Below are positions 45,115 through 54,866 of a stretch of DNA of 64,000 nt, one piece after another. How positions within the stretch are numbered: position 1 is the stretch's first letter; each line of letters starts with the position of its first letter. The position numbers and the translations under genes were made by a program. Below the pieces are notes generated by a model. It saw nothing but the letters and a program-made list of their open reading frames with translations, was not told where the DNA came from and made no database searches. Origin of the DNA: Vesta saturnalis (Eukaryota > Arthropoda > Insecta > Coleoptera > Lampyridae); the NCBI GenBank assembly GCA_036346205.1, contig JARFJB010001819.1, forward strand, positions 3,578,501-3,642,500. Reading direction: 5' to 3'.

Positions 45115-47280
45115 ACTATATGCTCAATAATCCAACAGAAACAAAGGCAAGCGACACTGTACTCGAGGAATACTGATTGGGAAACGTTTAAAGCAAGCCT
45201 GGACGACTTAGTCAACCTGAACATACGGATCAAATCTCAAGAAGACATAGATACAGCGGTCCATGAAATAACAAATGCCATCCAAGAAGCAGCCTGGAAC
45301 GCAACTCCCGACGCACATGAAGTGCAAATTCAGTCAGTCCAATCATAGTGAAGAAGAAAATCGTAGAAAAATGAAAATTATGTAAATGTTGGCAACTAAC
45401 ACGATCGGTGGAAGATAAAAGAAATCTTAATACGGCTGCGCAAAAACTCACAACACCTACTTTTGGATATTAAAGATCAAAATATTCAGGAATATTTCCG
45501 CACCATCACAGCGACAGAAACCACTGTGGAAAGCCGCCAGAAAATGAAAACAATACAGCAGGCATCACCACCTGTGAAAGGAGAAAATGGAAGATCGACG
45601 CGAACTAACAAGGAAAAGGCTACTGCTTTCACCAAACATCTATAAACAGTATTTACACCTTTTCCTTCACAGCTCAGTTCAGACGAAGAACGCGAAATCC
45701 ACAGTTCACTAGACGCACCTTTCCAAATGAAACTACCTATTAAATCATTCACAATGTTGGAAGTAGAAAGAATCATACTTGAAGAAATAAAATTCAAAAA
45801 AGGCACTAGACTGGGACGTAATTACTGGAAAAATACTGCAAAAATAACATCAAAATGACTAAAAGTATTGACATTTCTATTCAGTGCTATCCTCCGACTG
45901 AAATACTTTCCCAAACAGTGGAAAATAGCCAAAATAATACTAATCCCAAAACCGGGAAAAGTTTTAACTAGCATTGAATCGTATCGACCAATAAGATTAT
46001 TGCCAATGATGTCGAAAGTTTGTAAAAGTTGTTATTGAAAAGACTCAACCCGGTATTGGAGGAAAGAGGAATCATACCCACCCAATTTGGGTTTAGACGC
46101 TACCACAGCACAACGGAACAAGTACATCGAATCGTTCATAAAATCAAAAACGTATTTGAATCTAAAGAATATTGCTCCGCTGTGTTCTTATATATCAAGC
46201 AAGTCTTCGATAAGGTGTGACATCAAGACCTACACTATAAATTAAAGATTCCATATCACTACTACGAAATCCTCAACTCAACGCAGATGGTTCATGATCA
46301 AACTGAACAATGAGCTAACGAAACTCTACCCTCTAGGTTCTGGAGTACCCCAGGGCAGCGTACTTGGCGCAGTTCTATACACAATATACACAGATGATTT
46401 ACCAACAACATACACAACAACCATAGCCACCTATGCTGATGACAGCAATATTACTTCAGATAGTAACCCGAATGTCACAACTGAAAACCTTCAAAACACC
46501 CTACGGCTAATAGATAATTGGATGAGAAAGTGGTAAATTCAAGTTTATACTACAGAATCATCGCATATCACGTTTACAGCGAGAAGAGGTGTATGTCCAT
46601 CGGTAACACTTAACAATACCTCGATTCCCCAGTCTGAAGAAGTTAAATATCTGGGCATGGATCTAAACTTTCGGCTCACAAAAACACATATTTACGAAGC
46701 GAAAACAACTTAGCACCAAATTCAGTCAGATGTACTGCTTAGTAGGCAAACAAACTGAAGCTAGAAAATAAACTCTTACTGTATCTATTCTCAAACTAAT
46801 CTGGACGTACGGTGTACAGTTATGGAGCACTGCCCGTTCCTTTAACATTGAAGTATTACAACGATTTCAGAACCAAGTGTTCAGATGTATCGTTAACGCT
46901 CTTTGGTATGTGCCAAATTATATAACACAAAAAGATCTCAACATTGGGCCAGTGCGTGAAGTAATCCAAAAAGTACAGTATTAAATACAAAACTAGACTT
47001 ACAGTTCATCCGAATGAGCTAGCCACCCAGCTAACACATACAACAATGACACACGACGGTTGAAGCGGTTCAAGCCCTCCGACTTTGCCACCAGGTTTGT
47101 TTAAATTATGCAGTGATTACAGTTACATAGGACTGCACAGTTAGTTTGATAATTATACTATAAAAATCACTAGATTGTTATAAGGTCTATGTTTAGTTAG
47201 TTAATTAGGTTAAGCGAATATCATTTACTTATTGTTCATAAGCAACAGATTGTAAATAGGCTAAGTAATAAAAAAAATAA
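45115..47280 (+). pseudogene. Jockey-like non-LTR retrotransposon (reverse transcriptase)
   Basis: Plus strand, many stops and frameshifts. The order is NIRIKSQEDIDTAVHEITNAIQEAAW (about 45220, the usual stretch between endonuclease and RT), then SSDEEREIHSSL...LPIKSFTMLEVERII, FPKQWKIAKIILIPKPGK (about 45910), IESYRPIRLLPMMSKV, IPTQFGFRRYHSTTEQVHRI (about 46080), GVPQGSVLGAVLYTIYTDDLP and the catalytic box YADD at 46432-46443, intact. Then VKYLGMDLNFRL and the connecting region to about 46980. The 3' end has a polyA-like 'aataaaaaaaataatc' near 47275. The 5' ORF1 and endonuclease are missing. Confidence 0.82.
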
Positions 47281-47395
47281 TCTTATAGACGCTCGTTCCA
47301 CAAGATACTCATAATGTAATACAGTTACAGTTAACCTATTTCTTGTTATATTTTTCCATCTTAATTTTTAAAAAGATACGTCTTGTTAGAAATAT

Positions 47396-47629
47396 TAGTA
47401 GCAGCTAAAGATAGGAAGAGACTCCATGAATAATGCATGCGCTGTTCGGGCATCAGTAGTTTTTGTTTATCTAGTTTAGATTAGAAAAACAAAGCCACTG
47501 TAACCTAACGGAAGCAGATTAGTTAAACAAAACTACTGTAACCTAGTAGAAAAAAAATTGAAAACCCACCACCATCCCGAACAGCGCATGCGTTATTCAT
47601 GGAGCCTACTTCTACCTTTAGCTGCTAAT
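47396..47629. mobile_element. MITE with arms of about 55 bp
   Basis: Arms 47396-47451 and 47574-47629 are inverted copies (TAGCAGCTAAAG inwards; cores with 'gcatgcgctgttcggg'). About 234 bp in total. The inner part matches 35103-35145. Confidence 0.7.
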
Positions 47630-48320
47630 AGAAATGTTTATAAATTTGACATCAAGTTACCTTGGTTAAAGTATTACACTTCTATGTATTTTTATTTCTA
47701 GATATATTCTCAACAAAATAATTTAGGTATATAAAAAAAAACTTACCTCAAGGGTCTTTAAATTAATTTGATTAAAATGATAAAAGGTGTATCCAGCCTC
47801 CAACCTGCGTTTATACTTTGTCAATACTCAGCCTACTATAACTTTGTAATTTGATTATTGATAATAAGTATTACAATTCTTCATTATCACCTGAATAGTT
47901 TCGAGATGGGATTTAAGTATAGAGAACCTAAAGTAGTGTAGAAGTGAGTTAACATTCAAATTTGGATAATTATTCATAACGGTGTGTTTGATTCAATATC
48001 ATTTTTGTAAAGAACTACGCAACTGAAGCTTATTTACTTTTTTTTAGATTTTATTTAAATTATTCTTGGGTGTTCTATTAAAAAATAACTTTGATACGCC
48101 ACATCAATTGAAAGTTAGGTTAGCCAAAATATAATTTATAGACCATTTCTGGTACGTTCAGTACAATTTAGATACCAATTACGTTATTTTAAATAGAAGC
48201 ATGGTAATAGTTTCATTGCATTTTCAGATTTATCATCTTTATTGAAATGATCAAATGATAAAACATGAAATATTTAATAAAAAATTCTATTAATTTTATT
48301 AAAGACGTACACAAAAAGTT
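47630..48320. other. No recognised gene
   Basis: AT-rich and non-coding. Confidence 0.3.
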
Positions 48321-48394
48321 TACCTCGAGTAGGATTTGAACCTAGGACATGTACTTTGCTAGAGTACCGCTCTAACCAACTGAGCTATCTAGAT
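48321..48394 (-). tRNA. tRNA-like sequence, anticodon AGC (tRNA or pseudogene)
   Basis: 74 nt that fold as a cloverleaf on the minus strand. The acceptor pairs 6 of 7. D stem GCTC/GAGC with loop AGTTGGTTA. Anticodon stem GTACT/AGTAC with loop CTAGCAA, so the anticodon reads AGC. The T arm is CTAGG-TTCAAAT-CCTAC with one mismatch. A box TAGCTCAGTTGG and B box GGTTCAAATCC are present. The anticodon would specify alanine, but the acceptor lacks the G3-U70 pair expected of alanine tRNAs and has mismatches. It is more likely a degenerate copy or a SINE head. Confidence 0.55.
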
Positions 48395-48925
48395 ACAAGC
48401 CCCAATCTATGTAAATTTTGTCTTTATATACAGGGTGCGGCATTAGTGCGTCGAAGTACGATATATCCGTTATTAAAGGAGATGTCAAAAAAAGCTATTC
48501 ACAAAAATTATAGGCAACTTCAAACTTCACATTATAAAATTATTTTCGTATTTACAGGGTGTTACATATTAACAGGGTGAACCAAACATGTTTTTTTTAA
48601 ATGGGACACCCTATATATTATTTCAAATTTAGATTAAGCTCATCTCCCCCATACTTCCAATGTAGGGCTTCATTACGTTATACACGGTATTTCAAAAGTT
48701 ATGGTGAATTGTACACGAAAATCATTCTCATTTCAACGTCCTTTATTATTGCACCAATTGAATATAGAGCGAGCCAAAACTCGAACACATGATTTTGTCA
48801 ATTTTTTCAACTGAATCACCCTGCATCTTATTTTAAAAAGTGAAAATACACTTTATGTTCTTTCATTTTTATTAAGCATTCCCGATTGCTAAAATCTTTA
48901 AATTCTGAGATATTTTTGGGGATAA

Positions 48926-49038
48926 TATAACTAGTGTTATGATTATCATCGGTGATAGCTCGAGTTAAAACCGATGAAAATTTTCTACAGGTTTTAACGA
49001 GTGCTATTATCGATTATTAATCATAACACGTGTTATAT
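48926..49038. repeat. Long hairpin, arms about 47 bp, loop 17 nt
   Basis: Left arm about 48926-48972 and right arm 48990-49038 pair with a few mismatches. The arms run from ATATAAC at the base to GTTAAAACC at the loop, and the loop is GATGAAAATTTTCTACA. It lies just inside the left inverted repeat of the mariner-like element and is absent from its right side, so it is likely part of another insert. Confidence 0.75.
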
Positions 49039-49439
49039 TTTGTAAGAGAATATAATGAACTTTAATATATTTTTTAAAGTTTACAATTTTAAGCGATCTG
49101 TCACTTTGATAGTAAATATTACAGTTGCAAGATAATCAATACAATTATTTATTTCTTTGAAACTTTTTATTACTTTGATAGTAAACTATTTTATTCATTA
49201 AAATCATGTGACAGTCAACATGCGCGATGCGGTGAGAAAATTATCACCGATTTGATAGCCTATTCTGCGATTTTGTTTTTGTATTTTAACCAATGAAAGT
49301 AATCAAAACTGTTCCATGTGACATGCGAATTATATTCTCAGTTTAATAACAGAAAGAATTTTTTTTAACAATTTCTATTATAACAAGTTAGCCGTGAACA
49401 AATGACAGATTGCTATTATTCAGTAATAATTAGTAGCTT

Positions 49440-50215
49440 TTTTTTATGATTGTGGACCTGAACAGGCTAAATTAGGCCTATCGTGCTAAAGCACTCAGGA
49501 ACACTTAGGAGGATGGATAGAGGGATAATGAATTGCCAATAGATGCCTATGAACAGCTACCTTAAATTTTCTCATATCATAAGTGAGAGGAAAACAGGAA
49601 CTAGGGAGATAATTCCAGAGTTTAGAAGCGGTGTAGAAAAATGTGTATTGCGCCCGTTTGGTACGACAAGTGGAGATTTGTACTGCCGATTGATGATGTG
49701 AATGAGCGAACCGAGTATTTCTCGCAAAGATTGCCCGAGATGGTATCAAAGAATATAATTCAGCAGCACAATAGCCGTTGTAATAACGATAATATAAAGA
49801 AAGAACTGAAACCATCCTTCTATGCTCAAGGGACTGTATGTTGTGAAGTTAAGGACGGATCATTTATAAGCCTAATCGCTCTCTTTTGAATACGATCAAT
49901 CAACGATATCGAGGGCGTATTGGGGAGCACTAACCCAAAGGTGAGAATTATATTCCAGATGAGTCCGAATTTGGGCCTTATACAGCAGAAGAAGTTGTCG
50001 AGAGGTAAAGTACTGCTTAGATCTGTACAAAAACCCTATTTTACGAGCAGCTGTTTTGGTAGCTGACAGAAGATGGTCAACGCATGAGAGATTTGAAGAT
50101 ACAGTCATACCCAACAGAGTAATAGAGTCTGAAAACTTAAGAACTGAGCCATTCATACTTACAACAGGAAATGACCGATCTTTTTTGGCGGACATAAGGC
50201 AGCACATTTAACAAA
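49440..50215 (-). pseudogene. 3' end of a non-LTR retrotransposon (RT C-terminus)
   Basis: Minus strand. SDSITLLGMTVSSNLSCVDH and KIGFLYRSKQYFTSRQLLLL (about 50130-50010) are followed by HLEYNSHLWVSAPQYAL, a frame change, IQKRAIRLIND, FYYRYYNGYCAAELYSLIP (about 49770) and FFYTASKLWNYLPSSCF, with an end near 49495. This is the connection region after the RT domain in jockey/CR1-type elements. A short A-run on the minus strand at about 49440 marks the 3' end. It is 5' truncated, as LINE inserts usually are. Confidence 0.75.
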
Positions 50216-50271
50216 CTTCTTTGAGATTGTGTAGTGTTTATTAATTTGTAAACACTTAAATACTGTTTGAA

Positions 50272-50958
50272 ATGAACTTTCCTGTTGAGGAATTAACAGA
50301 CATGATATGGGTACTGGGAGAATGTATGAAAAATTGTTTATTAGCACAAAGAATTTACAAGGAGAGATATCCCGCACGAAGACAACTCGAGAAAATAAAC
50401 TTGGATAGGTTAGTAGATCGTTTTAATCGTACGGGTTCAGTAGTTTATGAAAAAAAGGAAAGGACAAAACCTGTACTTAACGAGGAAAATGAATTTAACG
50501 TGATGCTTGAAGTTACGCATAATCCACATGTTAGTGCACGTGAAATCTCGAGTCAGCATGATATTAGTGACAGGTCCGTCCGAAGAATACTGCGTAAAAA
50601 TAAGATGCATCCATACCATATCCAGTTGCATCAAGAGTTACTCAAAGATGACTATCCCAGAAGGGTTGCTTTTTGTGAATGGGTTCAACAACTAATCCAC
50701 AATCAAACGGATTTCTTTGCTTTTGTCCTCTTTGGAGACAAAGCCACGTTTCATAAAAATGTAACTGTGAATAGACCCAATTTCGATTATTATTCGACAA
50801 GTAATCCCCATCTTATAGCAACTCATAGTCAAACTAGGTGGTCTTTGAATGTTTGGGGTGGTATAGTTGGAGATTACGTAATTGGACCACATTTTTTCGA
50901 TAGAACAGTGAATTTATTTATTTCGAAATTATTTAACTTTATAAGAATTTTGTCTTAA
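50272..50958 (+). CDS. DUF4817-type mariner-like transposase, C-terminally truncated
   Basis: An uninterrupted 228-residue frame. Residues 1-60 form the N-terminal helix-turn-helix (MNFPVEELTDMIWVLGECM, AQRIYKERYPARRQ). At about 85-115 there is a second helix-turn-helix (HVSAREISSQHDISDRSVRRIL). From 140 the DDE domain begins with FAFVLFGDKATFHKN, whose D is the first catalytic residue, and continues RWSLNVWGGIVGDYVIGPHFF. It stops at about residue 228, before the second D and third acidic residue, then runs into AT-rich sequence and the right inverted repeat. The DNA-binding half is intact, so a protein that binds but cannot cut is possible. This is the best preserved member of its family in the window. 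Confidence 0.75.
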   Translation: MNFPVEELTDMIWVLGECMKNCLLAQRIYKERYPARRQLEKINLDRLVDRFNRTGSVVYEKKERTKPVLNEENEFNVMLEVTHNPHVSAREISSQHDISDRSVRRILRKNKMHPYHIQLHQELLKDDYPRRVAFCEWVQQLIHNQTDFFAFVLFGDKATFHKNVTVNRPNFDYYSTSNPHLIATHSQTRWSLNVWGGIVGDYVIGPHFFDRTVNLFISKLFNFIRILS

Positions 50959-51640
50959 TAACCGACGTTTTTTGAATTTTTTATAATAATTTGTCACACT
51001 TTTATTTGTTCACGGTTAACTTAATATAATACAATTTTTAAAAGAATCTCTTTCTATTATTAAATTGAAAATATCACAGAAATTAACGATTTTAGCTATA
51101 GGGAAAGCTTAATAAAAATGAAAGAACATAAAGTGTATTTTCATTTTTTTAAATAAAATACAGGGTAATTCATTTGAAAAAATTAACAAAATCATGTGTT
51201 CGAGTTTCGGCTCGCTCTATATTCAATTGGTGCAATAATAAATAAATGGCAGTTTCTCGTAACACTATACCAATGTAAAAAGTTATGCCTGGAAAAAATT
51301 ATTGTTAGGTTGTTCTGCCTAGGGTATACAGGACGTTGAAATGAGAATGACTTTCGTGCACAATTGATCATAACTTTTGAAATAGCCCTGTATAACGTAA
51401 TGAAACCCTATATTGGAAGTATGGAGGAGATGAGTTTAATCTAAATTTGAAATAATATATAGGGTGTCCCATTTAAAAAAAACGAATGTTTGGTTCACCC
51501 TAGTACTATGTAACGCCCTGTAAATACAAAATTTTATAATGTGAAGTTTGAAGTTGCCTGTAATTTTTGTAAATAACTTTTTTTGATATCTCCTTTAATA
51601 ACGGATATACCGTACTTTGACGCGCTAATGCCGCACCCTG

Positions 51641-52287
51641 TTTGTAGAACAGATGTACATTCTAAATATTTACTTATGAATTTTTCGTTCATAAGAAAAA
51701 CTTATAATAACTATGAAATATTTAAATGTTTGTAAAATGATGTAGTACTAAAAACCAACAGGCACTGTAAATAAAAATTCTCAACATAACCGATTAAAAC
51801 ACGCGTCCTATCAAAGAAAATGAAATGGAGATGAACCATAAATAAAAACGTTTACTACGGTAGATTCAAAGCGGTAGATCATAAATATAAAATGTGACAC
51901 CTTCTCTCATAACAATATGATCACTTTTCTAATGCAATCGAAACAAAAATGGACGGTGTAAATCTAGTAAAGTATGAATTTTAACTAGAACAGTTCTTCG
52001 TATGTAAATATAACTTTTGTTGCTAGATGCTTTATTTCTTTAACTGTTGCATAATGACGTAATTCGAAAATGTAGTTGGATATTCGTTTTTTTTTTTCGC
52101 ATAAAATTAGAGCATATATAATGTCGTATTGGTATCTGTTAGCCGTTTAATGATAAACGAATGGACATACTCAACCGATTTTTGGGAATTTTTCTCAATA
52201 GAGAGATAATAGCTTAGAAAAGAAATGAAAAAGCATGACACTTCTATCTAGTTTATGCGATGTATTCATTTATTCATAACTGTTCTA
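51641..52287. other. No recognised gene
   Basis: AT-rich and non-coding. Confidence 0.3.
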
Positions 52288-53982
52288 CAGGATGTATCTA
52301 AATAACACCGAAAAATTTAAGAAGTGATTCTCCGATGAAAATTAAGGGGGGTTTTCGGCATACAATTTCTTGAAAACACCCTCCCCTGAAAAGTTACACC
52401 CCCCAGTAATTAAAAAAAAACTGTTTTTCTTTTTTATTTTCCTTGTGTATTAAGCTAAAGAAAGGAAACTTGGTGAACAGTATCTGTTAATAAAACTACA
52501 CTTTCTGAAATTTTTTCACCCCATATGCAAAAATCCAAAGGATTGAAGTCAGGGGAGCGGGTTGGCCAGTTTACAAGTCCTCTTCGACCAATCCATAGAT
52601 TGGTATACACGTCATCCAAGTGACTTCTTGCACGTATACTAAAATGGGCTGGTGCTCCGCCGTGCATAAACCATAACTGCTGCCTAATTTGAATGGGAAT
52701 GTCTTCAAGAAGAACAGGTAATTCTTCGAGAAAATGACAGTATGAGTCACTATTTAGTCGCACAGAAAGAAAATAGGGACCTATTAAATGATTGTCAATA
52801 ATTCCGCACGTTTAATCGAAATTGATACTGATGATTTTCTTCAAAAAAGTCATGAGGAGTTTCCTCGGCCCAAGAGTGATTATTATGAAAATTGCTTATA
52901 CAGTCTCTTTAGAAATTCGCCTCGTCAGTAAATAAAATATTTCTTAAGAATTGTGGCGCTTGGCTGATCATCTTAATAAGCTGTTGACAAAAAACCACCA
53001 TCTTGAATCAGTAATTCTTGCACCCGTTGAAGATGATAGGCATATAACTGATGTTCTTTTAAAATTCTGAAAACTACCGAATGGCGTACATTTAGGGCAT
53101 GACCTATTTTCTGTAAGTTTCTGGGGATTCTTCGATCAAATTAAGTACGTCTTCTTCCAAAGCTTCAGTTCTAACTTCTCGGGTACGGCCAGAGTCATGA
53201 CTTCTCTTTTCAAATTTACCAAATTCCCGCAAGCGTTGGTGAATATTTGTGAACGTAGTGTAATGGGGTAATCTACGTTCTTGGTACTGTTCAGCATACA
53301 TTCTTTGCGCCTTAAATGCATTACCGTTAGCAAACGCATATGTAAAATGCATATCTACCATTTCAAAATTCGAATAATTAAATATATTTTCGGTTTACCA
53401 ACTATTTTCTTCACAAAAAGATAAAACTTGCGAAAGAGTAAGAAAAAGTAACAGTAAATGACATTTCACAATCCCTCTTTCAATTTTTTCTATGCATTCC
53501 ATTGTAAACAACCGGCAACTAGATCTTACGGCAAAACACCCTCACATTAAATAGCTCGACTTTTTGAAAACGCATTGCAATACATTTACTTTGTTTTCAC
53601 GTTAATCTTTCACTTTTCGAAAAAACTTGAAGAGATCAAAAAGTTAGTAAATGAATGGGACTTTTTAGATTTACTTTTTGAATGTAAAAAGTTTTGTCGA
53701 AAAAAAGTTATAAGAAAAAACATATTAAGGGTTGATTATTACAACCCCTTAGAAAAATACTACAGGGGTGAAAAAATTTCAAAAAGTGTAGTATTATTAA
53801 CAAATACTGTTCACCAAGTTTCGTTTCTTTAGCTTAATATACGGGGAAAATAAAAAAGAAAAATAATTGTTTTTTCAAAATTTTTCAAGGGGCGTTTTCA
53901 AAAAATGTTATACCAGAAACCCCCCTTAATTTTCATCGGAGAATAACCTCTTAAATATTTTCGCTGTTATTTAGATACACGC
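52288..53982. mobile_element. Mariner-like element with TIRs of about 225 bp
   Basis: The left end CAGGATGTATCTAAATAAC and the right end (inwards AGCGTGTATCTAAATAAC) are TA-flanked. Inverted repeats are about 52288-52520 and 53765-53982 and run directly into the transposase coding sequence on the left. About 1.7 kb. Confidence 0.82.
52455..53361 (-). pseudogene. DUF4817-type mariner-like transposase, deleted and mutated
   Basis: N-terminus MVDMHFTYAFANGNAFKAQR, YAEQYQERRLPHYTTF and FTNIHQRLREFG (53361-53200), then a linker and ESPETYRK. After a decayed middle (52800-53090), the last frame has MRLNSDSYCHFLEELPVLL and WFMHGGAPAHFSIRAR, where the expected catalytic D (WFMHDGAPAH) is G at residue 35. 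TRSPDFNPLDFCIWG follows, where the coding sequence is cut and joined to the inverted repeat. The C-terminal third is lost. Confidence 0.75.
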
Positions 53983-54866
53983 TATATATCTAATTAGTGG
54001 TGTGTAAAGTGAATACCAAAAGTATCGAGGAAGAATAAGGTGGAAATAGAAAAAGCCGCGAAGATGAAACCAAAAAAAGAAAGCTTGCAAAACTGCAGAT
54101 ATTTCCAGAAAAGCTAAATTAATGAAGAACGCCACCGCAGAAACACGAAGCAAAAGGCAAATAAATGTACGAAATACTGGTGAAAATAATGATAAAATGA
54201 ATTAATGGATGTAATAAAATGAAATAAAAGTTTGCAAAAGAAAAACAAAAAGGGAATATAAAATAAATAAAGGAACTAACGGACAAACAATGATGAACTG
54301 GAATTATACCGATAGAAAAATACCACGAATAGGAAAAGAGAAAACAACAGGTATCACCTTGGTAAAAAACCTTATAATAGATAAAAAAACGATACCTCAA
54401 GGATCGAGTTTTTCAGTTTTTCGAGACTTGTTATGAATATTTTTAACGGTCGAATGTCGCATATTTTTGCGCTGACGAAGTCATTAAAAAATTTAAACAT
54501 ATTTTTTCATTTATACCATTTGATATATAAATACCGGATTTAATATTAACCTTATACTAAATATTTTTTGTTTTAATTAATTTCTATGTAACAAAAAGAA
54601 TGTTTATAAATTTATTTTATTTATTTCAATGCAATGGTTTCTTTTAAGATTCTATATAAGAATATTTGTTTGTTTAACGTTTGCAAAAAAAATATTATTT
54701 GTATCGTATGTCCCATTAAGAGAGGTAGCCGGCTGTAACTCGAAAACTGTTCATCTCACAGTTTTAGAAAAACAGTTTTAATAAAAGTGGCTAGAAAGTA
54801 TTTTCAAACCTCTAACGCGACCCTTAAGGGCATCAAAAATAAATATATGATTTTATCAAAAAATTA
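53983..54866. other. No recognised gene
   Basis: Purine-rich stretch at 54000-54350, otherwise AT-rich. Nothing supported. Confidence 0.3.

Larger units (their letters stand above)
48431..51640. mobile_element. Mariner-like element with TIRs of about 500 bp, invaded by a LINE
   Basis: Ends CAGGGTGCGGCATTAG(T/C)GCGTC on both sides. Inverted repeats span about 48431-48890 and 51105-51640; the right one has an extra block of about 100 bp ('taccctaggcagaacaacc...'). Inside are a long hairpin (48926-49038), a minus-strand LINE 3' end (49440-50215) and a truncated transposase on the plus strand (50272-50958). The left side is flanked by TA. Confidence 0.85.
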
